A stretch of DNA of 64,000 nt. Source: Liolophura sinensis (taxonomy: Eukaryota > Mollusca > Polyplacophora > Chitonida > Chitonidae). The stretch spans positions 95,719,805-95,783,804 of the forward strand of contig NC_088295.1 of the NCBI RefSeq assembly GCF_032854445.1, written 5' to 3'. Under the pieces are notes generated by a model. That model did not search any database and was not told the origin of the DNA. It saw only the letters and a list, made by a program, of their open reading frames with translations. The translations under genes were made by a program, and so were the position numbers. This document shows positions 23,096-33,721 of the stretch, in pieces (the first letter of the stretch is position 1; each line of letters begins with the position of its first letter).

Positions 23096-23149
23096 CTCAT
23101 AATATCAAATTTATAGCCCTATAAGCCACAAAGGTGATTACAGCCTTAC

Positions 23150-24615
23150 AAGCCCAAGCAGATATTATGGTCTTACAAGCCACAGCAGAGATTATGACCT
23201 TATAAGCCACAGCAGAGATTATGGCCTTACAAGCCACAGCAGAGATTATGGCCTTACAAGCCACAGTAGAGATTATGGTTTTACAAAGCATAGCAGATAT
23301 TATGGTCTTACAAGCCACAGCAGTAATTATGACCTTACAAGCTACAGCAGTAATTATGGCCTTACAAGCCACAGCAGAGATTATGACCTTACAAGCCACA
23401 GCAGATATTATGACCTTACAAGCCACAGTAGAGATTATGACCTTACAAGCCACAGCAGTAATTATGACCTTACAAGCCACAGAAGAGATTATGGCCTTAC
23501 AAGCCACAGCAGAGATTATGGCCTTACAAGCCACAGCAGATATTATGACCTTACAAGCCACAGCAGTAATTATGACCTTACAAGCCACAGCAGTAATTAT
23601 GACCTTACAAGCCACAGCAGAGATTATGACCTTACAAGCCACAGAAGAGATTATGGCCTTACAAGCCACAGAAGAGATTATGACCTTACAAGCCACAGCA
23701 GTAATTATGGCCTTACAAGCCACAGCAGAGATTATGACCTTACAAGCCACAGAAGAGATTATGACCTTACAAGCCACAGAAGAGATTATGGCCTTACAAG
23801 CCACAGAAGAGATTATGACCTTACAAGCCACAGCAGAGATTATGACCTTACAAGCCACAGAAGAGATTATGACCTTACAAACCACAGAAGAGATTATGGC
23901 CTTACAAGCCACAGAAGAGATTATGACCTTACAAGCCACAGAAGAGATTATGACCTTACAAGCCACAGCAGAGATTATGACCTTACAAGCCACAGCAGTA
24001 ATTATGACCTTACAAGCCACAGAAGAGATTATGACCTTACAAGCCACAGTAGAGATTATGACCTTACAAGCCACAGCAGTAATTATGACCTTTCAAGCCA
24101 CAGAAGAGATTATGGCCTTACAAGCCACAGCAGAGATTATGGCCTTACAAGCCACAGCAGATATTATGACCTTACAAGCCACAGCAGTAATTATGACCTT
24201 ACAAGCCACAGCAGTAATTATGACCTTACAAGCCACAGCAGTAATTATGACCTTACAAGCCACAGCAGAGATTATGACCTTACAAGCCACAGAAGAGATT
24301 ATGGCCTTACAAGCCACAGCAGTAATTATGGCCTTACAAGCCACAGCATTAATTATGACCTTACAAGCCACAGAAGAGATTATGACCTTACAAGCCACAG
24401 AAGAGATTATGGCCTTACAAGCCACAGCAGAGATTATGACCTTACAAGCCACAGCAGATATTATGACCTTACAAGCCACTGCAGTAATTATGACCTTACA
24501 AGCCACAGCAGTAATTATGACCTTACAAGCCACAGCAGAGATTATGACCTTACAAGCCACAGAAGAGATTATGGCCTTACAAGCCACAGAAGAGATTATG
24601 GCCTTACAAGCCTAT
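23150..24615. repeat. 27-bp minisatellite, about 54 copies
   Basis: The unit is ACCTTACAAGCCACAGCAGA plus GATTATG, with variants GAAGAG, GCAGTA and GCAGAT. The period of nine codons leaves a 465-codon plus frame (repeat IMTLQATAE) and minus frames of 325 and 164 codons (repeat VACKVIISA). Opposite-strand openness and the lack of flanking domains argue against a gene. Confidence 0.94.
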
Positions 24616-24617
24616 TA

Positions 24618-25396
24618 AGACAAACAATGGTATTTACTTCTTGTTTTGATAAGACCTCTTGTAGATCATTGTTCAAATGACCAGAGATACAGCCAATGCT
24701 ATTAACCTGGCCAGCAGTGAGACGGTAGCCAAAGTGCCGGGCACAACTAATATGTGTCTTTATGTGGAAGGATTGTAACAGTTATTGATGGGGAGACTGA
24801 TGGGGAATGGTGCCGCCCACTCCTGTTAGAGATCTGGTGATGTCGTCAACAACACAACAGCCCCTTGGCATAAAGCTTAAGCCACCAACCTACAGCAGTC
24901 AAAAGTTACCGCATTCTGTTCATCCCTCTTTCATAACACTGACTACCTGTTCCTTCTAACAGCAGGAGACAGGTTGATAAAGTGTCAGCTGGGTAATTAC
25001 AGGGGAGTGAGGCCCTGACTGCCCATAGCAAAACCCCTGGGTTGTGTTGTAATCAGTGACTGGTCAGGGTGTAGGGCAGAGAGAGGAGGGAGGCTGGTGT
25101 TACTGGGACCAGCTTAGTTCACAGGAGAATGTCCCCGGTCTCAGCTGGCTTCACTGGGTTCTCTGCTAACCTGGCTAACTGAACACTTCTGACCACCTGT
25201 GTGACAGCCATCTACAAACAGCTTCCCCAGTCATGAGGTAAGACCCATTTCTGTCTGTCTCTTGTAATACACACCTCTGTGGCTGTAGTTTTCACAAATT
25301 AGCATGATGGGTGGTCAGAGAAAATTTGTACATGTACCTGGTTTGTTTTAACACAACTTTTTCCACATCAGATTTATCATTAAAAACAAAATCAGC
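24618..25396. other. Unique island in the RBM42 long intron
   Basis: Single-copy DNA. A donor-like ATGAG|GTAAGA lies at about 25238, but no coding exon can be joined to it convincingly. I leave it unassigned; a non-coding 5' exon of the nested plus-strand gene is conceivable. Confidence 0.4.
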
Positions 25397-25965
25397 CTTA
25401 AGTACCCTGTACATGTAAGACTTTGCAGGTGAGGCCTTAAGTACCCTGTACATGTAAGACTTTGCAGGAGAGGCCTTAAGTACCCTGTACATGTAGGACT
25501 TTGCAGGAGAGGCCTTAAGTACCCTGTACATGTAGGACTTTGCAGGAGAGGCCTTAAGTACCCTGTACATGTAGGACTTTGCAGGAGAGGCCTTAAGTAC
25601 CCTGTACATGTAGGACTTTGCAGGAGAGGCCTTAAGCATCCTGTACATGTAGGACTTTGCAGGAGAGGCCTTAAGTACCCTGTACATGTAGGACTTTGCA
25701 GGAGAGGCCTTAAGTACCCTGTACATGTAGGACTTTGCAGGAGAGGCCTTAAGCATCCTGTACATGTAGGACTTTGCAGGAGAGGCCTTAAGTACCCTGT
25801 ACATGTAGGACTTTGCAGGAGAGGCCTTAAGCATCCTGTACATGTAGGACTTTGCAGGAGAGGCCTTAAGTACCCTGTACATGTAGGACTTTGCAGGAGA
25901 GGCCTGAAGTACCCTGTACATGTAGGACTTTGCAGGAGAGGCCTTAAGTACCCTGTACATGTAGG
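25397..25965. repeat. 39-bp minisatellite, about 14 copies
   Basis: Units carry AGGCCTTAAGTACCCTGTAC and ATGTAGGACTTTGCAGGAG and are almost identical. The minus strand is open with a 13-residue repeat (MYRVLKASPAKSY, 222 codons), which I treat as an artefact. Each unit contains the palindromic core TACATGTA. Confidence 0.94.
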
Positions 25966-26314
25966 ACTTTTTATTACCTTAAGGAGTGTTACTATTCACC
26001 ATTTTCTCTTCCTCCTTCAGGTAGAAAACAAGGTGACAGGCAACCTACCATTTTCATGAGCCTCCAAACAAACACTGAATGAATTTTCAGGTCAAAGGCC
26101 TATCACAAAATCAATAATTACTAGGAATCAGTCATAATCATTAATCAACTATAAAACTCAATTAATTATTCCAATCAATCAATCAATACAATAATCATAT
26201 AATGACTACTCAATTGATTATTTCTGTCTAACATGTGCCACATAAAAATTAAGAAACCTGTTGAGCAAAGTATATCCTGACAGCAGGATATAGAAAATAT
26301 GATCACCCTTAACT
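25966..26314. other. Unique AT-rich DNA
   Basis: Single-copy sequence with runs of AATCAATCAATC near 26170. No gene seen. Confidence 0.4.
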
Positions 26315-26605
26315 TGGGACACAAATCTGACAGAGATGAACAAATCTAACAGGTGGGAAAGCATCCAGGCTTTAGGTAACAAATGTGACGGAGATGAACA
26401 AACCTCACTGATGGGAAAGTGGTCAGGCATCAGGATATAAATCTGACAAAGACGGACAAATCCAACTGATGGGAAAGTATCCAGGCTTTAGGCTACAAAT
26501 GTGACAGAGATGCACAAATGCAATTGATGGGAAAATAGTCAGGCTTTAGGTTACAAATGTGACAGATGGAAAAATCCAACTGATGGGAAAGTAGCCAGAC
26601 TTCAG
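26315..26605. repeat. Short diverged array, about 5 copies of about 65 bp
   Basis: Units share TGATGGGAAAGTATCCAGGC and TTTAGGTTACAAATGTGACAG. Copies differ at many positions, so this is an old or small array. Confidence 0.8.
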
Positions 26606-26639
26606 GACAAAAAGACTTCCATCACCCATGAGACACTTC

Positions 26640-29095
26640 TCTGACTATCTTCCCTCTCCCATAAAACATGGTAGAGGGAATCAGCCTCTTCCCTCTCCAG
26701 TGAGATGTGTCTAACCTTCTCCCTTTAACATCACATATCTACCAGCCTCTTCCCTCTCTAGTGAGATGTGTCTAACCTTCTCCCTCTAACACGAAACGTC
26801 TACCAGCCTCTTCCCTCTCCAGTGAAATGTGTCTAACCTTCTCCCTCTGACATCAAATGTCTACCACCCTCTTCCCTCTCCAGTGAGATGTGTCTAACCT
26901 TCTCCCCTTAACATCAAATGTCTACCAGCCTCTTCCCTCTCCAGTGAGATGTGTCTAACCTCCTCCAACACTAAACGTCTATCAGCCTCTTCCCTCTCCA
27001 GTGAGATGTGTCTAACCTTCTCCCTCTAACACGAAACGTCTACCAGCCTCTTCCCTCTCCAGTGAGATGTGTCTAGCCTTCTCCCTCTAACATCAAACAT
27101 CTACCAGCCTCTTCCCTCTCCAGTGAGATGTGCCTAACCTTCTCCCTCTAACACAAAATGTCTACCAGCCTCTTCCCTCTCCAGTGAAATGTGTCTAACC
27201 TTCTCCCTCTGACATCAAATGTCTACCAGCCTTTTCCCTCTCCAGTGAAATGTGTCTAACCTTCTCCCTTTAACATCAAATGTCTATCAGCCTCTTCCCT
27301 CTCCAGTGAGATGTGTCTAACCTCCTCCCTCTAACATCAAACATCTACCAGCCTCTTCCCTCTCTAGTGAGATGTGTCTAACCTTCTCCCTCTAACACGA
27401 AACGTCTATCAGCCTCTTCCCTCTCCAGTGAGATGTGTCTAACCTCCTCCCTCTAACATCAAATGTCTACCAGCCTCTATCCTCTCCAGTGAAATGTGTC
27501 TAACCTTCTCCCTCCAACATCACACATCTACCAGCCTCTTCCCTCTCCAGTGAGATGTGTCTAACCTCCTCCCTCTGACATCAAATGTCTATCAGCCTCT
27601 TCCCTCTCCAGTGAGATGTGTCTAACCTTCTCCCTTTAACATTAAATGTCTACCAGCCTCTTCCCTCTCCAGTGAGATGTGTCTAACCTCCTCCCTCTAA
27701 CATTAAACATCTACCAGCCTCTTCCCTCTCTAGTGAGATGTGTCTAACCTTCTCCCTCTAACACGAAACGTCTACCAGCCTCTTCCCTCTCCAGTGAGAT
27801 GTGTCTAACCTCCTCCCTCTAACATCACACATCTACCAGCCTCTTTCCTCTCCAGTGAAATGTGTCTAACCTTCTCCCGCTAACATCACACATCTACCAG
27901 CCTCTTCCCTCTCCAGTGAGATGTGTCTAACCTTCTCCCTCTAACACTAAACGTCTACCACCCTCTTCCCTCTCCAGTGACATGTGTCTAACCTTCTCCC
28001 TCTAACATCAAACGTCTAACAGCCTCTTCCCTCTCCAGTGAGATGTGTCTAACCTTCTCCCTCTAACACAAAACGTCTACCAGCCTCTTCCCTCTCCAGT
28101 GAGATGTGTCTAACCTTCTCCCTCTGACATCAAATGTCTACCACCCTCTTCCCTCTCCAGTGAGATGTGTCTAACCTTCTCCCTCTAACACAAAATGTCT
28201 ACCAGCCTCTTCCCTCTCCAGTGAGATGTGTCTAACCTTCTCCCTCTAACATCACACATCTACCAGCCTCTTCCCTCTCTAGTGAGATGTGTCTAACCTT
28301 CTCCCTCTAACACTAAACGTCTATCAGCCTCTTCCCTCTCCAGTGAAATGTGTCTAACCTTCTCCCTCTGACATCAAATGTCTATCAGCCTCTTCCCTCT
28401 CCAGTGAGATGTGTCTAACCTTCTCCCTTTAACATTAAATGTCTACCAGCCTCTTCCCTCTCCAGTGAGATGTGTCTAACCTCCTCCCTCTAACATCAAA
28501 CATCTACCAGCCTCTTCCCTCTCTAGTGAGATGTGTCTAACCTTCTCCCTCTAACACTAAACGTCTACCAGCCTCTTCCCTCTCCAGTGAGATGTGTCTA
28601 ACCTCCTCCCTCTAACATCACACATCTACCAGCCTTTTTCCTCTCCAGTGAAATGTGTCTAACCTTCTCCCTCTAACATCACACATCTACCAGCCTCTTC
28701 CCTCTCCAGTGAGATGTGTCTAGCCTTCTCCCTCTAACATCAAACATCTACCAGCCTCTTCCCTCTCCAGTGAGATGTGTCTAACCTTCTCCCTCTAACA
28801 CAAAACGTCTACCAGCCTCTTCCCTCTCCAGTGAAATGTGTCTAACCTTCTCCCTCTGACATCAAATGTCTACCAGCCTCTTCCCTCTCCAGTGAAATGT
28901 GTCTAACCTTCTCCCTTTAACATCAAATGTCTACCAGCCTCTTCCCTCTCTAGTGAGATGTGTCTAACCTTCTCCCTCCAACACTAAATGTCTACCAGCC
29001 TCTTCCCTCTCCAGTAAGATGTGTCTAACCTCCTCCCTCTAACATCAAATGTCTACCAGCCTCTTTCCTCTCCAGTGAGATGTGTCTACACCCAC
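26640..29095 (+). repeat. 61-bp pyrimidine-rich minisatellite, about 40 copies
   Basis: Units carry CTACCAGCCTCTTCCCTCTC, CAGTGAGATGTGTCTAACC and TTCTCCCTCTAACATCAAA. On the plus strand each unit contains a polypyrimidine tract ending in CCAG, that is, the layout of a 3' splice site. The array stops directly before the inferred first exon of the nested plus-strand gene. Confidence 0.94.
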
Positions 29096-29194
29096 CATTT
29101 TCGACCATTTTCAACAAATCGCGAGTATTCTAAAAACACTAAATGGACACTCGGGTCAAGTGCTATCACACTCGATTTCGCCGACTTTGACAAG

Positions 29195-29231
29195 ATGGTG
29201 AAATCACCAGAGAGTGTCACTCAGCATAATG
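29195..29231 (+). CDS. Nested unknown gene, inferred exon 1 (start codon)
   Basis: The ATG at 29195 sits in a good context (CAAGATGG) and reads MVKSPESVTQHN, ending G|GTATGT in phase 1. The frame stays open upstream (ITLDFADFDK and further), so this may be an internal exon using the array-supplied acceptor near 29079, or the true start may lie further left. The surrounding unique sequence is richer in CpG than its neighbours, which favours a first exon. Phase 1 fits the next inferred exon. This exon is the least certain of the six. The gene runs plus-strand inside the large intron of minus-strand RBM42. Confidence 0.5.
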
Positions 29232-29800
29232 GTATGTACAGCTAACTTTCACACATGCTGCCACCGTTAATCTCTCACTATCCCAGGCTCTTGGGATTGT
29301 TGTAGTTCAAAGAATCAACACTGCAGTATAAGGTACTGTATCATACCCCTTGTTGTAAAAGCCAGTGCTGTCAGTATTCTCCAAAGCCCTCAATATCGCG
29401 GTATATATTTATGAAAAACTTCCCACCGGTGGACGTACTGATGAACTGCAAAAAAAGTCAAAGTAAACAAACATGTAGCAAGTTAAAAACTTCCTGTCAC
29501 ATCCATCAACAAAACACTAGCTTAATAGCCATATATGTTGTTGTTGTAATATGTGACTTTTACGGGTATTTCACTCATGGATATCACGGCTGCTAAAATC
29601 AGCAGTCCTTTTTTTCCCCAGGTAATTTTCCCTGTTTTTTTTGACACAATGTTCATTGTTTATCTGCAAATGTAGAGACATTTCATATTCAGCTAATAGC
29701 TGTATACGAAATAACTTTCATACGCATGCACATGTCCCTTGGAGGCGTTGATGATAGCACATCTCTTGCCGGGATTACTTCCCGAGCGGACTGCCTTTAG

Positions 29801-29957
29801 CCTGTCACGGTGCTTCCCACAGAACAGCCCACTTTCCCAGCAGGTCGGTGACCACAGCCAGAAGATGGTTGGTCTGCAATCGTGTTCTGAAAGACGGTGG
29901 GTTTCAACACTTGTCGTTTGTGAGGTTGTGTTCTGCAACTGAGGAAAACGGTGGATG
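29801..29957 (+). CDS. Nested unknown gene, inferred exon 2
   Basis: The donor GGTGGATG|GTAACG closes the exon in phase 2. The frame reads RRWLVCNRVLKDGGFQHLSF and then VRLCSATEENGGW, with the Trp codon completed by exon 3. Two acceptors give the required phase 1: CCTTTAG before 29801 (chosen; the exon then starts CHGASHRTAHF) or GACCACAG before 29858, which gives a 100-bp exon. The frame has no usable ATG, so an ORF search misses it. A minus-strand open frame of 91 codons over the same bases is taken to be a shadow. Confidence 0.65.
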
Positions 29958-29994
29958 GTAACGCTCACTTACCGTCTTCACCTCATCTCTCTCA

Positions 29995-30305
29995 TAACAC
30001 AGGTCTCTGACCCTTTTCCCTCTCCTGTGAGACACCTCTGACCCTGTTTCCTCTCCAATGAGATGTTTCTCACCCTCTTCCCTCTCCCATCAAACGTCTC
30101 TCAACCTCTTCCCTTTCCCATCAGACATCTCTTTCACCCTCTACCCCTTACCTCACCCATTTCCCATTTCCATGAGACAAATCTCTCATCCTCTTCTCTC
30201 TCCCGTGAAACACATCCCTCATCCTCATCCCTCTCCCATGAAATAAGTCTCTCGCCGTCTTCCCTCTCCTTTAAGACATGTCTTTCATCCTCTTCCCTCT
30301 CTCAC
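29995..30305 (+). repeat. Diverged pyrimidine-rich repeats before exon 3
   Basis: Six to eight degenerate units with CCTCTTCCCTCTCC and a following CATCA/ATGAGA resemble the 61-bp array to the left but with shorter, irregular spacing. The last unit, CCTCTTCCCTCTCTCACACAG, is the acceptor of exon 3. A proline/serine-rich open frame here (131 codons) is an artefact. Confidence 0.75.
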
Positions 30306-30309
30306 ACAG

Positions 30310-30575
30310 GACTGGACTCTCCATCTGCCACTATGTGTTGGCCTCAGTGCTCCTTTCAATGCCCCGAGGACAGGCATCACCGGGGGACCCACAACCAAAC
30401 CCCGGGGTCAAGCGACAGTGGCTATTCCATTGTGGTGGCTGGGGGCCTGGCTGTATGAAACTGGCAGCAGCTAAAGTGTGTAAAGACTGCTATCCACATC
30501 TCAGGTTCAACCCCCACTACAGAGATCATCCTACAGCTGATGGGAAATTTGAGCCTACTTTTATCCTCACTTCAG
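30310..30575 (+). CDS. Nested unknown gene, exon 3 (Cys-rich)
   Basis: A strong acceptor (long pyrimidine tract, CACACAG) and the donor TCAG|GTAGGT enclose 88 full codons. The reading begins TGLSICHYVLASVLLSMPRG, a hydrophobic stretch, continues through QWLFHCGGWGPGCMK and KVCKDCYPHLRFNPHY, and ends KFEPTFILTS. The composition is that of an ordinary folded protein and unlike the repeats on either side. CKDC and the CYNC in exon 4 form a Cys-x2-Cys ... Cys-x2-Cys pair that could bind zinc. I do not recognise the family. Confidence 0.8.
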
Positions 30576-31490
30576 GTAGGTTACTTCATCACATCATCTA
30601 CATGTACCTTCACATGATCACACCTTCTACACTGTACCTTAACATGATCACATCACCTACATGTATCTTAACATGATCATAAGACTTACATATACCTTAA
30701 CATAATCACATCTTCTACAGTTATCTTACCATGATCACATGTACCTTAACATGATCACATCACCTACATGTACCTTCACATGATCACCTGTGCCTTACCA
30801 CCACCACATCACCTACATGTATCTTAACATGATTACATATGGGTTAACATGATCATATCACCTACCCATACCTTAACATGATCACATCTTCTACATATAT
30901 CTTAACATTATCACATCACCTACATGTACCTTAACATGATCACATCTTCTACATGTACCTTAACATGATCACATCATCTATATGTACCTTAACATGATCA
31001 TATCACCAACGTGTACCTTAACATGATAACATCACCTACACATACCTTAACATGATCATATCTTCTACATATATCTTAACATGATCACATCTACTACATG
31101 TACCTTAACATGATCACATCTACTACATGTACCTTAACATGATCACATCTACTACATGTACCTTAACATGATCACATCATCTATATGTACCTTAACATGA
31201 TCATATCACCAACGTGTACCTTAACATGATAACATCACCTACATGTACCTTAACATGATCACATCATCTATATGTACTTTAACATGATCATATCACTTAC
31301 ATGTACCTTAACATGATAACATCTCTTACAATGTACCTTAACATGATCACATCACCTATATGTACCTTAACAGGATCACATCTCTTACAATGTACCTTAA
31401 CATGATCACATCACCTATATGTACCTTAACAGGATCACATCTCTTACAATGTACCTTAACATGATCACATCACCATCCTTCAGGCCAGAC
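30576..31490. repeat. About 29-bp minisatellite, about 31 copies
   Basis: Units carry ACATGATCACATCACCTACA and TGTACCTTA. The array starts within about 10 bases of the donor of exon 3. Blocks of two or three units recur (31080-31140 and 31340-31450). Confidence 0.92.
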
Positions 31491-32140
31491 ACATGTACAA
31501 TGTAATAACTTTATCACATCACCTTCTTTCAAGTTAGACACGTAATAACATGATCATCTCACCTTCCTTCTGGTCAGACACATAGAACTACACAATCAAA
31601 TCACCTTCCTTCAGGTAAGACACATGTAATAATATGATCACCTCACCTTCTTTTAGACCAGACCCATGAAATAACATGATCACAACACCTTCCTTCAGGT
31701 CAGACACAAGTAATAACACGATCACCTCACCTTTCTTCAGGCCAGACCCATGAAATAACATTATCACATCACCTTCCTTCAGACCAGACACATGTAAAAG
31801 CATGATCACAACACCTTCCTTCAGACCAAACACATGTAATAACATGATCAAATCACCTTCATGCAGACCCAACACATGTAATAATATGATCACATCGCCT
31901 TCATACAGACCCGACACATGTAAATAACATGATCACATCACCTTCATACAGACCCGACACATGTAATAACATGATCACACCACCTTTATACAAACCAGGC
32001 ACAGGTAAAAGCATGATCACAACACCTTCTTTCAGACTAGACCAATGTAATAACATGATCAAATCACCTTCATACAGATCCGACACATGTAATAACATGA
32101 TCACATTCTCTTCCTTCATGCCAGACACATGTGATAACAT
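31491..32140. repeat. About 42-bp minisatellite, about 15 copies
   Basis: Units carry ATAACATGATCACATCACCT and TCCTTCAGACCAGACACATG. They share ACATGATCACATCACCT with the 29-bp array to the left, so the two are probably related by descent. Confidence 0.9.
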
Positions 32141-32930
32141 GACAAGTCATTTGTATGGATATTCTATCATTTCTAAGTCAGACAAATCACTTGTTTGGAC
32201 ATTCAATCATGTCTTAGACCAACAAGTCACTTGCATGGATAATCATTTCTGAGTAGGACAAGTCACTGGAATGGATATTTAGTCATTTCTGAGTCAGGCA
32301 AGTCACTGGTATGGATATTCAGTCATTTCTGTGTCAGACAAGTCACTTGAATGGATACAGAATCCTTTCTGAGTCAGACAAATCACTTGTAGATAAGTTG
32401 CTTGTATGGATACTCAATCATTTCTGAGCAAGACAAATGATGTGTAAGGATATTCAGTCATTTCAGAGTCAGACAAGTCACTAGATTCAATCATTCCTGA
32501 GTCAGACAAGTCAGTAGTAGGGACATTCAATCATTTCTGAGCCAGACAAGTCACTTGTATGGACATTCAGTTCTTTCTGAGTCAGACGAGTCACTAGTAG
32601 GGACATTCAATCATTTCTGATCCAGACAAGTCACTTATATGGATATTCAATCATTCCTGAGTCAGACAAGTCAGTCGTAGGGACATTCAATCATTTCTGA
32701 TTCAGACAAGTCACTCGTATGGATATTCAGTCCTTTCTGAGTCAGACGAGTCACTTGTATGGATATTCAGTCCTTTCTGAGTCAGACGAGTCACTAATAG
32801 GGACATTCAATCATTTCTGAGTCAGACAAGTCACTTGTATGGATATTCAGTCCTTTCTGAGTCAGACGAGTCACTTGTATGGATATTCAGTCCTTTCTGA
32901 GTTAGACGAGTCACTTGTATGGATACCGGT
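32141..32930. repeat. About 40-bp minisatellite, about 20 copies
   Basis: Units carry AGTCAGACAAGTCACTTGTA and TGGATATTCAATCATTTCTG. The left part is more diverged than the right. Confidence 0.92.
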
Positions 32931-33238
32931 AATCAATTATTTCTTTTATGATAATATCATGAATGGTTCATTTCTTTCCTTTTTTGAACACCTACATGAA
33001 CCGCATGGTAGTTCATATTTCATTTCCCAATTGCCAAAGAAAACAGAAAAATATCCTGACATCAGACACTGCCAACCCAGAGGGCACTGGATACAAACCA
33101 TGATTTTCCATAGGCACCAGAAATATCAGACAATTTTGTTCTAGGCAAATTTTGTATTGAGTTTTTGTGACATAAATGGATTTATTTCTCTCCTTGATTT
33201 TTTCTCTACTTGAAGTAAGGACCATAGTACTGCCATAG
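32931..33238. other. Unique intron 3 DNA of the nested gene
   Basis: Single-copy AT-rich sequence ending in CTGCCATAG, the acceptor of exon 4. The pyrimidine tract (TTTATTTCTCTCCTTGATTT) lies about 40 bases upstream of that AG. Confidence 0.5.
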
Positions 33239-33452
33239 AATGTTACAATTGTCAAATAGTGTGGAATGACTGGTTTCCGAAGCAGATAGCCAGAAGCCCT
33301 CCTGGAGAAAGGCCCATGTACAAAGTATCAAGACTTTATCACTACATGTATCCTACACAAGTACAACCAACGGAACCAAAAGTCCAACTTGGGAGACATT
33401 TCTACATTAAAGCTAATATGTGTGACCTAATCCATGTCGGAAATGAATACAA
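33239..33452 (+). CDS. Nested unknown gene, exon 4 (CYNC motif)
   Basis: Phase 1 in and phase 2 out. After the split Glu the frame reads CYNCQIVWNDWFPKQIARS, PPGERPMYKVSRLYHYMYPT and KVQLGRHFYIKANMCDLIHV, then GNEY, ending AA|GTGAGA. The codon after the donor would be a stop, so splicing is required. Other AGs just upstream (33215, 33219, 33227) give stops in the phase set by exon 3; only the AG at 33237-33238 works. The many aromatic residues and the CxxC fit a small zinc-stabilised domain, but no family is recognised. Confidence 0.78.
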
Positions 33453-33721
33453 GTGAGACATAAAAGTAGAACGTAACTGTATTGATCGTGCTGGAAGAAG
33501 AAATGACCGACTAAACCACAGAGGGATTGTCATGTCTTCGTGTTCACTTGTCCTTTCCTTTAGGCCAGTTTCAATAAAAAAAATCTCTCACACCCAGAAT
33601 AAAACCTAAAACAAACACAAAAGCTTTTCTACCTTAACTAGAAAGAAACCCATCAAAAAAGGCTTTGTGGTTCTGAAAGAGTTAATACCTCTTACTCAGT
33701 AGACACAGGTGTTCCTGCTGC
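33453..33721. other. Unique intron 4 DNA of the nested gene
   Basis: Single-copy sequence between exon 4 and the 28-bp array. No feature seen. Confidence 0.4.

Noticed and set aside
23097-24618. 465-codon plus frame and minus frames of 325 and 164 codons
   Set aside because: They come from a 27-bp repeat open on both strands; no flanking exon or domain.
25200-25245. Possible tiny exon before the donor-like ATGAG|GTAAGA
   Set aside because: No partner exon with matching phase could be shown; it may be chance or a non-coding exon.
25292-25960. 222-codon minus frame with a 13-residue repeat
   Set aside because: Artefact of the 39-bp array; its non-repeat tail shows no family.
26016-26090. Acceptor-like CTCCTTCAG followed by an open stretch
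   Set aside because: The frame closes after about 18 codons and no donor follows.
29693-29968. Minus-strand 91-codon frame with Cys/Trp residues
   Set aside because: It lies opposite inferred exon 2 of the nested gene. The plus-strand reading fits phases on both sides, while the minus reading joins nothing.
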